From Flavobacteriia bacterium (GTDB lineage Bacteria; Bacteroidota; Bacteroidia; Flavobacteriales_D; Crocinitomicaceae), in contig RDZL01000139.1 in NCBI GenBank assembly GCA_004295165.1, forward strand, positions 1-32,442: a stretch of 32,442 bases of DNA, in the 5' to 3' direction. The notes under the pieces were generated by a model that saw only the letters and a list, made by a program, of their open reading frames with translations, searched no databases and was not told the origin of the DNA. The position numbers and the translations under genes were made by a program. Every line of letters starts with the position of its first letter. The stretch's first letter is position 1. Below, one piece after another: positions 1 through 9,032 of the stretch.

Positions 1-721
<721 letters not shown>

Positions 722-1921
722 TTACTGAGTCTTGCGCATTAAAAATCTGACGGGGAAATAGGTAAACAAAAAAGCTAAGACACTGGAAGCGAAGAGTATG
801 CTAACAAAGTCTTTTGCTTTAAAGACAATGGGGAAGGGCACATTGGCACCCGGCACAATTAACCAACCAAAATATTGCTGACACCAACAGATGAGCAAGC
901 CGAAAACCAAACCAAATACGATCCCTAAAAAAGAAAGCAGTAAACCTTCAAAAAAGAAAATCAGAAAACGGTTTTGAGGGGTCATGCCAAGCGCTTTTAA
1001 AATTTGTAAGTTGGCTTGTTTTTCATGTATCAGCATGGTGAGTGTTGCAATCAAATTGAAAGAAGCTAAGACAAAAACAAATAGCAAAATAATGAACACC
1101 ACTAGGCGTTCCGAACGGCTTGTTTTGTAAATCAATTCGTTCTTTTCTAATTGCGTTCTCACCAAAAAGTCCGGGCCAACTAACTGCTTGATGCACCTTT
1201 GAATCTCGAGTAAATCTACATTGGAATCTGCATAAACATGAATTCTAGTGACCGCACCCACCTGGTCAAAAAGCAAACTCGCGGCGTTATAATCCCAGAG
1301 CAAAGCATTGCTGTTCAACTCTTGATTGTAATTCAGTGCACCTGCAACATCTATGGGTTGTATATGAAATGGCGTTTTGCCTAATTTCATTTTCATGTTG
1401 CGTTTAGGCGCATATAATTGAATGTTGTTTTGCTCAGAGCCCAGCCCTAGTTTTAGTTTTGAAAAAACATCAGCGCCCAAAAATACAAAGCCCGGATTGT
1501 TCAAGTACTCTGCACCTACCTGATTGATCAGGTGCGCATTGACCTTTGCGCGCTTCACAAATTCGGCGTCGACCGCATGCATGTTGGCATTGATCCACCT
1601 TTGATTTTTGCGCAGCACCACCAATTCTTCTAGTTCTTTGCTGAACGCCTGAACGCCATTTATTGCTTTTAACTCTTGAAGGTCTATTTGACGTACAAAA
1701 AAGGTTTTTCTGCTTTGGTGCTGAATGGTGATTGGTGCATCAAATGAAGTGTAGAGCTTCGCAATCATTTGTTCGATGCCATTAAAAGCCGACAATAAAA
1801 TGACCATGGCCGCCGTACAAACAGCAATACCAACAACAGAAATTCTAGAGATAATGCTGACTATCGATCGTTTCGAACGACTAAATAGGTAACGTTTTGC
1901 TATGTAAAGCGCGGTTTTAAT
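722..1921 (-). CDS. LolC/E-like (FtsX-family) ABC transporter permease, apparent ATT start
   Basis: This is an inner-membrane permease of the LolC/LolE type, a family that with a LolD-like ATPase extracts lipoproteins from the membrane. It has one N-terminal membrane segment (about residues 25-50), a long periplasmic domain, then three C-terminal segments typical of the FtsX fold, including a LKALGMTPQNR loop. The first ATG in frame is at 1807, but homologous-looking sequence (ALYIAKRYLFSRSKRSIVS, the usual LolC-type N-terminus) continues upstream in the same frame. The only plausible initiator there is ATT at 1919-1921, one codon after the in-frame rbfA stop; no ATG, GTG or TTG exists between. 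From ATT the protein is 399 residues, the normal family length. A three-base gap from rbfA suggests translational coupling. No LolD-like ATPase gene is adjacent. The function in this organism is inferred. Confidence 0.85.
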   Translation of the reverse strand: MKTALYIAKRYLFSRSKRSIVSIISRISVVGIAVCTAAMVILLSAFNGIEQMIAKLYTSFDAPITIQHQSRKTFFVRQIDLQELKAINGVQAFSKELEELVVLRKNQRWINANMHAVDAEFVKRAKVNAHLINQVGAEYLNNPGFVFLGADVFSKLKLGLGSEQNNIQLYAPKRNMKMKLGKTPFHIQPIDVAGALNYNQELNSNALLWDYNAASLLFDQVGAVTRIHVYADSNVDLLEIQRCIKQLVGPDFLVRTQLEKNELIYKTSRSERLVVFIILLFVFVLASFNLIATLTMLIHEKQANLQILKALGMTPQNRFLIFFFEGLLLSFLGIVFGLVFGLLICWCQQYFGWLIVPGANVPFPIVFKAKDFVSILFASSVLAFLFTYFPVRFLMRKTQ

Positions 1922-1924
1922 CGC

Positions 1925-2260
1925 TTAGTTCTTGAGAAGTGCGTCTATCTTGAGTGCGTAATCAAGGGAGTCGTCTATGTGGAAAACCAAATCTGGAATT
2001 TTGCGGAGGTTTTTGAGTCGTTTTCCTACCTCTAAGCGGATTTTACCTCGGTTGGCTTGAATGTTTTCCAAAACGACTTCTTTTTCGGGACCCGCAAAAA
2101 TACTGAGGTAAATTCTTGCCAAGCTCAAATCTGAAGTAATGCGCACAACTGTAACCGAAACCATTGCACCCAAACAAATTTCTGCGGCTTGTTTTCGAAA
2201 AAATGCGGCTAGCTCAGCCTGAATAACGGCTTCTATTTTTTGCTGACGGATAGAACTCAT
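1925..2260 (-). CDS. rbfA: 30S ribosome-binding factor A
   Basis: RbfA binds the pre-30S subunit and assists 16S rRNA 5'-end maturation and cold adaptation. The 111-residue product starts MSSIRQQKIEAVIQAELAAF and contains the family's KH-like core (VSVTVVRITSDLSLARIYLS), followed by RGKIRLEVGKRLKNLRKIPDLVFHIDDSLDYA, which I split here for reading: the KNLRKIPDLVFHIDDS block is diagnostic. I chose the ATG at 2258-2260 rather than the in-frame ATG at 2290. The upstream extension is unlike the family, and a TACCTTTG promoter element lies between the two. The promoter is so close that the mRNA would be nearly leaderless. It sits three bases upstream of the LolC-like gene, so the two form an operon. 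Confidence 0.95.
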   Translation of the reverse strand: MSSIRQQKIEAVIQAELAAFFRKQAAEICLGAMVSVTVVRITSDLSLARIYLSIFAGPEKEVVLENIQANRGKIRLEVGKRLKNLRKIPDLVFHIDDSLDYALKIDALLKN

Positions 2261-2264
2261 ATTG

Positions 2265-2272
2265 CAAAGGTA
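2265..2272 (-). promoter_or_regulatory. -7 promoter element for rbfA (leaderless or near-leaderless)
   Basis: TACCTTTG on the minus strand ends four bases before the rbfA ATG. If transcription starts a few bases downstream, as usual for this element, the transcript begins at or next to the start codon. It fixes 2260 as the start and excludes the upstream ATG. Confidence 0.5.
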
Positions 2273-2311
2273 AGAATACTTGCAGAGCAAGCCCTCATCT
2301 AAACAAAAATG

Positions 2312-2319
2312 TATCTTTG
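2312..2319 (+). promoter_or_regulatory. -7 promoter element for the MsbA-like exporter (leaderless or near-leaderless)
   Basis: TATCTTTG matches TAnnTTTG exactly and ends five bases before the ATG at 2325. It lies back to back with the rbfA element, 40 bases away on the opposite strand. A well-spaced TTG is not seen. Confidence 0.5.
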
Positions 2320-2324
2320 TGTCA

Positions 2325-4163
2325 ATGTCTTACTACAAAGAAATATACAACTATACCTTTAAATATAAAGGGCTGGCTTGGGCTACCATTCTATTCAATT
2401 TGCTCTTTGTTGTGTTCAATTTGCTCTCACTGGTATTGTTTGTGCCTGTTTTGCAATTGATTTTTAAAAGCGGTGAAGAACTTAAAGCCGTGTCTGCTCC
2501 AAAGTTTCAAGGTGGTGTTTCCGGAATCGTAGATTATGTCCGTGACACCTATAATTTCGAGATGTATTCTTTGGTCAAAGCCGATCCAAAAGGCGCGCTA
2601 CTTTTTGTATGTGTGAGTGTCTTTTTGGCTTTTTTACTGAAAAATATTTTTAGATACGGTGCGGTTTGGACACAATCAAAACTCAGAATGTGTGTGGTGC
2701 GCGACGTTCGCGGCGCTTTATTTGAAAAATCGCTGCGCCTACCGCTTGCCTATCATAGCAATGAAAAAAAGGGGGATTTAATGGCCCGCATGAATAGCGA
2801 TGTCAATGAAATAGAAGTGGCCGTGGTGAGTTTACTCGAGCTCATTTTTCGAGAGCCCCTCGCCATCATTATCAATTTATTGACGCTCATTTACATGAGT
2901 CCACAACTTACCCTCATTTCATTGTTGTTGTTGCCTGTTTCTGCTTTTGTGATCTCTAGAATTGGCAAAAGCCTGAAGCGCACAGCGCAAAAAACCCAAG
3001 AACAACTCGGTTTTCTTTATGCCTCCATGGATGAAAACTTAGGTGGTGTTCGGGTCATTAAAGCGTTCAATGCCATCCGTTTTGTTGCAGATACCTTTGC
3101 CCAAAAGAACAATCAACACCAAAAACTAGCCACCCGGGTTTTTAGAAAACGCGACCTCTCCCCGTTGGTCAACGAAACCCTTGGCGCAACCGTGCTATTG
3201 GCTCTGGTTTACTTTGGTGGCAGACTCATTTTAAACGGCCAACAAATCGGCCTTACCGGCGAAGTCTTTTTGACCTACATAATTGTGTTTTCACAGTTTC
3301 TGCGACCCATCCAAAGTGTGTCAAACAACATGGCCAACATGACCAAAGCCCAAGCTTCTCAAGACCGCATCAATGCACTTCTCAATGCCAACGAAGCAGT
3401 TACCGACAAGCCCAACTGTATAGATATCCAAAACTTTGAAAAAGAAATCACCTTTAGTCAGGTTGGTTTTTCTTATCAAGAACAACCTGTGCTTCAGGAC
3501 ATCGATTGGGTTGTCAAAAAAGGTGATTTGGTTGCAATTGTTGGTGAGTCTGGCAGTGGAAAATCTACCCTAATGGATTTACTACAGCGTTTTTACGACG
3601 TCACAAAAGGAGCCATCAAAGTAGATGGCGTCGATATCAGAGACCTGAGTTTGACCTCGTTGCGCAACATGATTGGTGTGGTGAGTCAAGAATCAATCTT
3701 ATTCAATGTAAGTGCGGCACAAAACATTGCTTTTGGAGATGAGCAACCCGACATGAAAAAAATTATTGCCGCTGCGCAAGTCGCTAATGCACACAGCTTT
3801 ATCACTGAACTAGACAACGGCTACGACACCATATTAGGAGAGCGCGGCAACAAACTTTCCGGCGGGCAAAAACAAAGAATTGCCATTGCAAGAGCTGTCT
3901 ATAAAGACCCCGCTATTCTCATTTTAGACGAAGCCACCTCTGCACTAGATACCGCATCTGAATCCCTGGTTCAACAGGCACTAGAAAAACTCATGGAAAA
4001 CAGAACCTCATTTGTGATTGCACACAGACTTTCTACGGTTCGAAATGCTGATCAAATAATTGTGCTCTCAAAAGGAGAAATAATCGAGCGCGGACAACAC
4101 GAAGAATTGCTCGGCAAACCCAGTCTCTATAAAGATCTTTGCGCACTTCAGGGTTTGTCATAA
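2325..4163 (+). CDS. MsbA-like ABC exporter (transmembrane and ATPase fused)
   Basis: A half-transporter of 612 residues that would work as a homodimer in the inner membrane. The most likely cargo by family is lipid A or another lipid or drug. Residues 1-330 form the six-helix membrane domain (membrane segments near 15-50, 85-110, 170-225, 280-325). The ATPase domain has an aromatic A-loop in VGFSYQEQPV, Walker A GESGSGKST near 407, signature LSGGQKQR near 512, Walker B ILILDEATSALD and H-loop IAHRLSTVRNAD. All catalytic motifs are intact. The start is set at MSYYKEIYNY because the promoter element lies just before it and the upstream 15 codons overlap the promoter. The lipid-export role is inferred from family resemblance. 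Confidence 0.92.
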   Translation: MSYYKEIYNYTFKYKGLAWATILFNLLFVVFNLLSLVLFVPVLQLIFKSGEELKAVSAPKFQGGVSGIVDYVRDTYNFEMYSLVKADPKGALLFVCVSVFLAFLLKNIFRYGAVWTQSKLRMCVVRDVRGALFEKSLRLPLAYHSNEKKGDLMARMNSDVNEIEVAVVSLLELIFREPLAIIINLLTLIYMSPQLTLISLLLLPVSAFVISRIGKSLKRTAQKTQEQLGFLYASMDENLGGVRVIKAFNAIRFVADTFAQKNNQHQKLATRVFRKRDLSPLVNETLGATVLLALVYFGGRLILNGQQIGLTGEVFLTYIIVFSQFLRPIQSVSNNMANMTKAQASQDRINALLNANEAVTDKPNCIDIQNFEKEITFSQVGFSYQEQPVLQDIDWVVKKGDLVAIVGESGSGKSTLMDLLQRFYDVTKGAIKVDGVDIRDLSLTSLRNMIGVVSQESILFNVSAAQNIAFGDEQPDMKKIIAAAQVANAHSFITELDNGYDTILGERGNKLSGGQKQRIAIARAVYKDPAILILDEATSALDTASESLVQQALEKLMENRTSFVIAHRLSTVRNADQIIVLSKGEIIERGQHEELLGKPSLYKDLCALQGLS

Positions 4164-4196
4164 ATGAAATCTATTTCATCTTGATGATTGCCTATT

Positions 4197-4214
4197 TATA
4201 TTTGCTTAACTTTG
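4197..4214 (+). promoter_or_regulatory. Promoter region of the desaturase operon, two overlapping -7 candidates
   Basis: Two TAnnTTTG matches stand ten bases apart: TATATTTG at 4197-4204 and TAACTTTG at 4207-4214. TTG triplets at 4181-4183 and 4188-4190 could serve as -33 elements. The spacing is 23 or 16 bases to the second -7, neither ideal. The start codon at 4232 lies 17 bases after the second. Confidence 0.45.
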
Positions 4215-4231
4215 TTACCTAATCCTGCTAA

Positions 4232-5335
4232 ATGAGTTACGCCCCCGTTCAGTTCTCTAAAGAACACAACACTGAGTTTTATAAAACACTCAGGTCTAGA
4301 GTCAATGCCTATTTTAAAGAAAACAACATTGCCAAAACAGCAAATGCGGCAATGGTTTTTAAAACATTTGCCTTGCTCGCATTATTCTTAATTCCTTACG
4401 GTTTCTTGTTTTGGCAAGAAATGCCAACTCTTGCTTACTACGGACTTTGGGTCGTGATGGGCTTTGGCATGGCCGGAGTAGGTTTGTCTGTCATGCACGA
4501 TGCAAACCATGGTGCGTATTCAAGAAAAGAATGGGTCAACACCCTTGTCAGTAATGTGATGATCATCTTAGGTGGTAGTGCGAGAAACTGGCGCATCCAA
4601 CACAACGTTTTACACCATACCTACACCAACGTAACCGACCACGACGAAGACATCGATCCGCCACTTTTTGCATTGCGTTTTTCGCCACACTCTGAATACC
4701 ACGCTATACACAGATTTCAGCACCTTTATGCTTGGTTCTTTTACGGCATGATGACCCTTTTCTGGTACCTCAGCAAAGACTACCAACAAGCTTTCCGTTA
4801 CAAGAAAAAAGGCCTCATTGAATCTCAAGGAGTAACTTTCGGACAGCACATGTTCAGGATCATCTTCTTTAAAATTATTTACACCGGTCTTTTGTTGTTC
4901 TTGCCTATTTATTTTGGTGGTGCAAGCTGGATCACAAATGTTCTTGGTTTCTTGCTCATGCAATTCATTTGTGGGCTGATCCTCGCCATGATTTTTCAAC
5001 CTGCACACATCGTCCCTACCTCTACCTTCCCAATGCCTAACGATTCCGGTGTTGTAGAAGCAGATTGGGCAGTGAGCCAGTTATACAACACCGCTAATTT
5101 TGCACCTAAAGCCAAGTTATTTTCTTGGTATGTGGGCGGCTTGAACTACCAAGTAGAGCACCACTTGTTCCCTTCAATTTGCCACATCCACTACAACAAA
5201 ATTTCTAAAATTGTGGAGCAAACAGCAAAAGATTTCAATTTGCCTTACCACTCTTACGACACCTTTTTAAGTGCCCTTTCAGAGCACACCAAAATGTTGA
5301 AGAACTTAGGCAAACCCAATCCTGTTATCGCCTAA
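4232..5335 (+). CDS. Membrane fatty acid (acyl-CoA/acyl-lipid) desaturase
   Basis: A di-iron integral-membrane desaturase of 367 residues that would introduce a cis double bond into membrane fatty acyl chains. The three histidine boxes are complete: HDANHG at residue 89, HNVLHH at 124 and QVEHH at 307. Four membrane segments are placed as in the family (about 45-62 and 70-87 before box one, about 215-232 and 240-258 between boxes two and three). There is no fused cytochrome b5 domain, so an external electron donor is needed. The QVEHH third box, with Q in place of the first H, is the front-end/linoleoyl-type signature seen in many bacterial acyl-CoA desaturases, so regiospecificity cannot be read from sequence. 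It is first in an operon with the next two genes. Membrane fluidity control is inferred. Confidence 0.92.
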   Translation: MSYAPVQFSKEHNTEFYKTLRSRVNAYFKENNIAKTANAAMVFKTFALLALFLIPYGFLFWQEMPTLAYYGLWVVMGFGMAGVGLSVMHDANHGAYSRKEWVNTLVSNVMIILGGSARNWRIQHNVLHHTYTNVTDHDEDIDPPLFALRFSPHSEYHAIHRFQHLYAWFFYGMMTLFWYLSKDYQQAFRYKKKGLIESQGVTFGQHMFRIIFFKIIYTGLLLFLPIYFGGASWITNVLGFLLMQFICGLILAMIFQPAHIVPTSTFPMPNDSGVVEADWAVSQLYNTANFAPKAKLFSWYVGGLNYQVEHHLFPSICHIHYNKISKIVEQTAKDFNLPYHSYDTFLSALSEHTKMLKNLGKPNPVIA

Positions 5336-5341
5336 ACGCTA

Positions 5342-5695
5342 ATGAATATTGAGGAACTACACCATTATTGTTCACTCAAACAAGGCGCCACGGATTGCTT
5401 TCCTTTTGACAACCGAACCCTCGTTTTTAAGGTTTATGGTAAAATGTTCGCATTAGTTGATGTCGAAGATTGTAATTCTATTAACCTCAAATGCGACCCA
5501 GACTACGCTATAGAACTTCGGGAGCAATACACTGCCGTTCAGCCTGGGTTTCACATGAGTCATAAACATTGGAATACCATACAGTTCAACAACGACGTCA
5601 ATGATCTGCTTTTAAAAGAATTGATAGATCACTCCTATCACCTCGTTTACAAAGGGCTTCCTAAAAAAGTGCGCGATGAAAACCCGCTTAGATAA
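5342..5695 (+). CDS. MmcQ/YjbR family protein
   Basis: A 117-residue protein of the MmcQ/YjbR (CyaY-like fold) family, often annotated as DNA-binding though the biochemical role is not settled. Family features seen: LKQGATDCFPFDNRTLVFKV at the N-terminus, the KMFALVDVED strand, LKCDPDYAIELRE, and the PGFHMSHKHWNTI block that marks this fold. It begins six bases after the desaturase stop and overlaps the S4-domain gene by 20 bases, so it is translated from the desaturase operon. No signal peptide or membrane segment. The family call is firm, the function unknown. Confidence 0.9.
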   Translation: MNIEELHHYCSLKQGATDCFPFDNRTLVFKVYGKMFALVDVEDCNSINLKCDPDYAIELREQYTAVQPGFHMSHKHWNTIQFNNDVNDLLLKELIDHSYHLVYKGLPKKVRDENPLR

Positions 5696-6056
5696 ATTTC
5701 TTTGGGCTGTTCGCCTCTCCAAAACACGTTCTCAAGCAACAGAACTCATCTCTAAAGGAAAAGTACTGCTCAATGAAAGCGCAATTAAGCCCTCTAGAGA
5801 AGTCAAAGAAGGTGAAACGATCACTCTACTCAAACACAGCGCGCGCTTCCAATTCAAAGTACTACAAGTCCTCGATCGGCGCGTGGGTGCTCCTCTTGTC
5901 AAGGATTACCTCTTAGACATCACACCGGTAGAAGAGATCGAAAAACTCAAAGCATACCAAGAAGCACAGAGAAATTACCGCCTTACAGACGGAAAACCAA
6001 CCAAAAAAGACCGCCGTGAGCTCGACCGCTTTATGGACGACTGGCAAGAAGATTAA
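5676..6056 (+). CDS. S4-domain RNA-binding protein, Hsp15-like
   Basis: A 126-residue protein with an S4 RNA-binding domain covering residues 1-60 (MKTRLDKFLWAVRLSKTRSQ, then ELISKGKVLLNE). After it comes a basic/acidic tail (GKPTKKDRRELDRFMDDWQE) typical of Hsp15/HslR-like proteins. E. coli Hsp15 rescues stalled 50S subunits carrying peptidyl-tRNA; a similar ribosome-associated role is inferred. The start overlaps the YjbR-family gene in another frame, consistent with coupling. Its TAA (6054-6056) overlaps the stop of the convergent dehydrogenase within the four bases TTAA, so no dedicated terminator fits between them. Confidence 0.88.
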   Translation: MKTRLDKFLWAVRLSKTRSQATELISKGKVLLNESAIKPSREVKEGETITLLKHSARFQFKVLQVLDRRVGAPLVKDYLLDITPVEEIEKLKAYQEAQRNYRLTDGKPTKKDRRELDRFMDDWQED

Positions 6057-7012
6057 TTGGATTCGTCGGCCAAAATTTTGTCGGCCAAAACACTGCTTAA
6101 TTTTACATAACTCTCTGTTGTCCAACCACCTACGTGTGGAGAAAGACTCACGTTATCCGCCTGAACAAGATATGAAAAATCTGCCGGCATGTCTTGATCG
6201 AAAAAAGCTTCAAAGCTCTTCTTTTCATATTCCAAAACATCTAAACCAGCTCCTTTGATTTGTCCTGATTGAAGACCCTTCACCAATGTACTGGTCTCCA
6301 CAATTTTTCCACGCGACAAATTCAATAAGTAAAATGGCTTCTTCATTTTCTGAAGAAATGCAGCATTAAAGTACTGTTTGGTTTCACGATTTTGGGGAAT
6401 ATGAAAACTTAGCACGTCAGCTTGTTCTTGAATGGCCTCTATGGTACACTCCTGTACAAAATGATCTCCAAAGCCGGTTTTATATTTGTCGTAGGCCATC
6501 ACCTTTACATCAAAACCCCGCAGCTTTTTTGCAAATGCTGCGCCGTTGTTTCCGTAGCCAATAAGGCCAATGGTTTTTCCATCGAGTTCCTCTCCTCTGT
6601 TTGCTTCTCTATCCCAAATACCAGCGCGCACTTCTCTGTCGGCTTTATGGAGTTTATTGAGCAAACCCAACAACATTCCGAGCGCATGCTCTGCAACTGC
6701 ATTTCGGTTTCCTTCCGGCGAATTATAAAGTTGGATGCCACGCGCTTTACACAATTGCGCATCTATATTTTCTAAACCAGAGCCAGCCCTGGCGATAAAC
6801 TGAAGTGCCGGACAATAAGCTAAAAATTCTTCGTGAATGGTAAAACGTGAACGAATGACAATGCCTGTTGCTAGTGGCAAGATATTTTTTAATTCTTCGA
6901 AAGAAGTTTGGTAATGCAGCTCACATTGAAAACCTGCCTGCGTCAGACGCTCTTCTAAAATCGGATGCACACTGTCTATAAAAATTACTAAGCGCTGTTT
7001 CATTGTATCCAT
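6053..7012 (-). CDS. D-isomer-specific 2-hydroxyacid dehydrogenase (phosphoglycerate dehydrogenase-like)
   Basis: A cytoplasmic NAD(P)-dependent oxidoreductase of about 319 residues. The N-terminal half of the catalytic domain (FIDSVHPILEERLTQAGFQ) and the ARAGSGLENID segment are family hallmarks. The Rossmann motif is GLIGYGNNGAAFA. Catalytic residues are in place: Arg in LNLSRGKIV, Glu in the LDVLEYEKK region, His in LSPHVGGWT. It lacks the C-terminal ACT domain of long SerA enzymes. The substrate cannot be fixed; 3-phosphoglycerate is a common guess for this short type, but no serine-pathway gene is adjacent. Start: ATG at 7012 (MDTMKQRL) or 7003 (MKQRL) are both possible. The in-frame ATG at 7048 adds an unlike extension. 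Confidence 0.87.
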   Translation of the reverse strand: MDTMKQRLVIFIDSVHPILEERLTQAGFQCELHYQTSFEELKNILPLATGIVIRSRFTIHEEFLAYCPALQFIARAGSGLENIDAQLCKARGIQLYNSPEGNRNAVAEHALGMLLGLLNKLHKADREVRAGIWDREANRGEELDGKTIGLIGYGNNGAAFAKKLRGFDVKVMAYDKYKTGFGDHFVQECTIEAIQEQADVLSFHIPQNRETKQYFNAAFLQKMKKPFYLLNLSRGKIVETSTLVKGLQSGQIKGAGLDVLEYEKKSFEAFFDQDMPADFSYLVQADNVSLSPHVGGWTTESYVKLSSVLADKILADESN

Positions 7013-7152
7013 TTTAATTGGAAATGCATTTTTAAGGAAAAATAGCAAAAAAAGCTTGTTTTTTGGTCTTTTCTAATAAAACATCTCGGTGATTGACTGG
7101 TGTTTCCCTTTCAAAACCAATAAAAGGCGCTTAAAACGGCTTAAAATGCAAA

Positions 7153-9024
7153 TTAACGCCCTAAATGAACCAAAAGTACAGATATATCGCTTGGCGAAAC
7201 GCCAGATACCCGCGAAGCTTGGCCAATTGTAGCTGGCTGAATTTTCGACAGCTTTTCCCTGGCTTCTATACTCAAACTTTTGACCTTGCCGTAATCAAGC
7301 GTTTCAGGTAATTGTAAATTTTCTAGACGCTGATGTTTTTGAGCTTGTTCTTCTTCGCGGTCGATATACCCTTCGTATTTCAAAAGGATTTCTGCTTGTT
7401 CTACCGCCAAAGGATTTTGAAGTAAAACTTCATTTACAACTTGGGATGTTGGCTCATGAACGGCCACCACATCTGCTAATGAAATGTGTGGTCTTGTGAT
7501 CAGAGAGCTTACTTTCACTTGTTGACTAATTGGTGCCGATTCTTTTTGAACGAGCATTGGATTTGCTTCAGTAGGGCTAATGCCTATTTCTCGAAGCTTG
7601 CTTTTGAGTTGCTTTGTGAGTTGTTGTTTTTGCTCCACTTTCTCAAGAGCTTCGGCGCTAGCCAAGCCTATTTGAAAACCAAGTGGCGTGAGTCTTTCAT
7701 CAGCGTTGTCTTGACGCAACAAAATTCTGAATTCCGCTCTGCTGGTAAACATGCGGTACGGCTCATTGGTTCCTTTGGTTATCAGATCGTCAATCAAAAC
7801 ACCTATATATGCTTCGCTGCGGGTTAGAATAATCGGGTCTGCTTCGATTACCTTTCTATGCGCGTTGATGCCCGCCATTAATCCTTGGCAGGCCGCTTCT
7901 TCATAACCTGTTGTTCCATTGATTTGACCAGCAAAGAAAAGGTTTTCTATAAGTTTGGTCTCTAAAGAGTGTTTCAGTTGGGTTGGTGGAAAGTAATCGT
8001 ATTCGATGGCGTAGCCTGGTCTGAACATTTTGACATTCTCAAAACCCGGGATGGTTTTCATTGCGGCGTATTGTACGTCTTCTGGTAAAGAAGTACTGAA
8101 ACCATTAACGTATATTTCAACAGTATTCCAGCCTTCAGGTTCCACAAAAATTTGGTGCCTGTCTCTGTCGGCAAAACGCGATATTTTATCTTCTATACTT
8201 GGGCAATATCTTGGGCCGCTACTCTTGATCGCGCCATTAAACATGGGGGAGCGGTCAAAACCTGTGCGCAGCAATTCATGTGTTTGCTCATTAGTATAAG
8301 TAATGTGACAAGGGAGTTGCTTGGCTAAAGCATTGGTGTTGGTATAACTAAATTTGGAGGGGTCTGTATCACCATCTTGTATTTCCATTTTAGTATAATC
8401 TAAACTTCTGCCGTCTACTCTAGGTGGTGTGCCGGTTTTCATCCTACCGGCTTCAAAACCGAACTGAACCAATGATTCTGTCAACCCTGTAGCTGCTTTC
8501 TCACCCGCTCTTCCCCCTCCGAATTGCTTTTCACCAAGATGAATAAGTCCGTTTAAAAAGGTGCCATTTGTAAGTACTACGGTAGTTGCGTAGATGGTGG
8601 TTCCCATGGCCATTTGAACTCCGACTACTTTGTGGTTTTCAACCACAATTCCAACACACATGTCTTGCCAGAAGTCTACGTTATGGTTTTGCTCTAAAAG
8701 ATAACGCCACTCCAAAGAAAAGAGCATTCTATCATTTTGGGTTCTTGGAGACCACATTGCTGGTCCTTTTGAGCGATTCAACATTCGAAATTGTATGGCG
8801 CTTTTGTCACTCACAATTCCAGAGCCCCCACCAAGTGCATCAATCTCGCGAACGATTTGGCCTTTTGCCACGCCGCCCATGGCTGGATTACAGCTCATCT
8901 GCGCAATGGTATTCATGTTCATTGTAACCAACAACACCTTACTGCCCATTCGTGCAGCAGCATTGGCAGCCTCACAACCAGCATGACCTGCGCCTACAAC
9001 AATTACATCGTATTTATCTAACAT
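7153..9024 (-). CDS. mnmG: tRNA uridine-5-carboxymethylaminomethyl(34) synthesis enzyme MnmG (GidA)
   Basis: The FAD- and folate-dependent subunit that, with the GTPase MnmE, installs the carboxymethylaminomethyl group on wobble uridine 34 of several tRNAs. The 623-residue length is normal. The FAD-binding motif DVIVVGAGHAGCEAA is at the N-terminus. Also seen are CNPAMGGVAKGQIVREIDAL, GRMKTGTPPR, GPRYCPSIEDKI with the conserved Cys, the AGQINGTTGYEEAA block, and the C-terminal helical domain ending SDISVLLVHLGR. It is last in a leftward operon with ybeY, an RsbW-like gene and a DUF4175 gene. A parS site lies nine bases upstream of its start. In many bacteria gidA is an oriC neighbour, which fits the other signals here. 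Confidence 0.97.
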   Translation of the reverse strand: MLDKYDVIVVGAGHAGCEAANAAARMGSKVLLVTMNMNTIAQMSCNPAMGGVAKGQIVREIDALGGGSGIVSDKSAIQFRMLNRSKGPAMWSPRTQNDRMLFSLEWRYLLEQNHNVDFWQDMCVGIVVENHKVVGVQMAMGTTIYATTVVLTNGTFLNGLIHLGEKQFGGGRAGEKAATGLTESLVQFGFEAGRMKTGTPPRVDGRSLDYTKMEIQDGDTDPSKFSYTNTNALAKQLPCHITYTNEQTHELLRTGFDRSPMFNGAIKSSGPRYCPSIEDKISRFADRDRHQIFVEPEGWNTVEIYVNGFSTSLPEDVQYAAMKTIPGFENVKMFRPGYAIEYDYFPPTQLKHSLETKLIENLFFAGQINGTTGYEEAACQGLMAGINAHRKVIEADPIILTRSEAYIGVLIDDLITKGTNEPYRMFTSRAEFRILLRQDNADERLTPLGFQIGLASAEALEKVEQKQQLTKQLKSKLREIGISPTEANPMLVQKESAPISQQVKVSSLITRPHISLADVVAVHEPTSQVVNEVLLQNPLAVEQAEILLKYEGYIDREEEQAQKHQRLENLQLPETLDYGKVKSLSIEAREKLSKIQPATIGQASRVSGVSPSDISVLLVHLGR

Positions 9025-9032
9025 GAGTATTG

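Noticed and set aside
4164-4179. Inverted repeat ATGAAAT-CT-ATTTCAT after the ABC exporter as a terminator
   Set aside because: The stem is almost all A/T and no T run follows, so I cannot support termination.
4610-5008. 132-codon open frame antisense to the desaturase
   Set aside because: It lies wholly inside the desaturase gene, has no family features and an unlikely composition.
7037-7044. TATTTTTC as a -7 element for the dehydrogenase gene
   Set aside because: One mismatch at a fixed position and no TTG at a usable distance.
7129-7146. Direct repeat GCTTAAAA with 10-base spacing between mnmG and the dehydrogenase gene
   Set aside because: Short and A/T-rich; no partner element or hairpin that would explain it.
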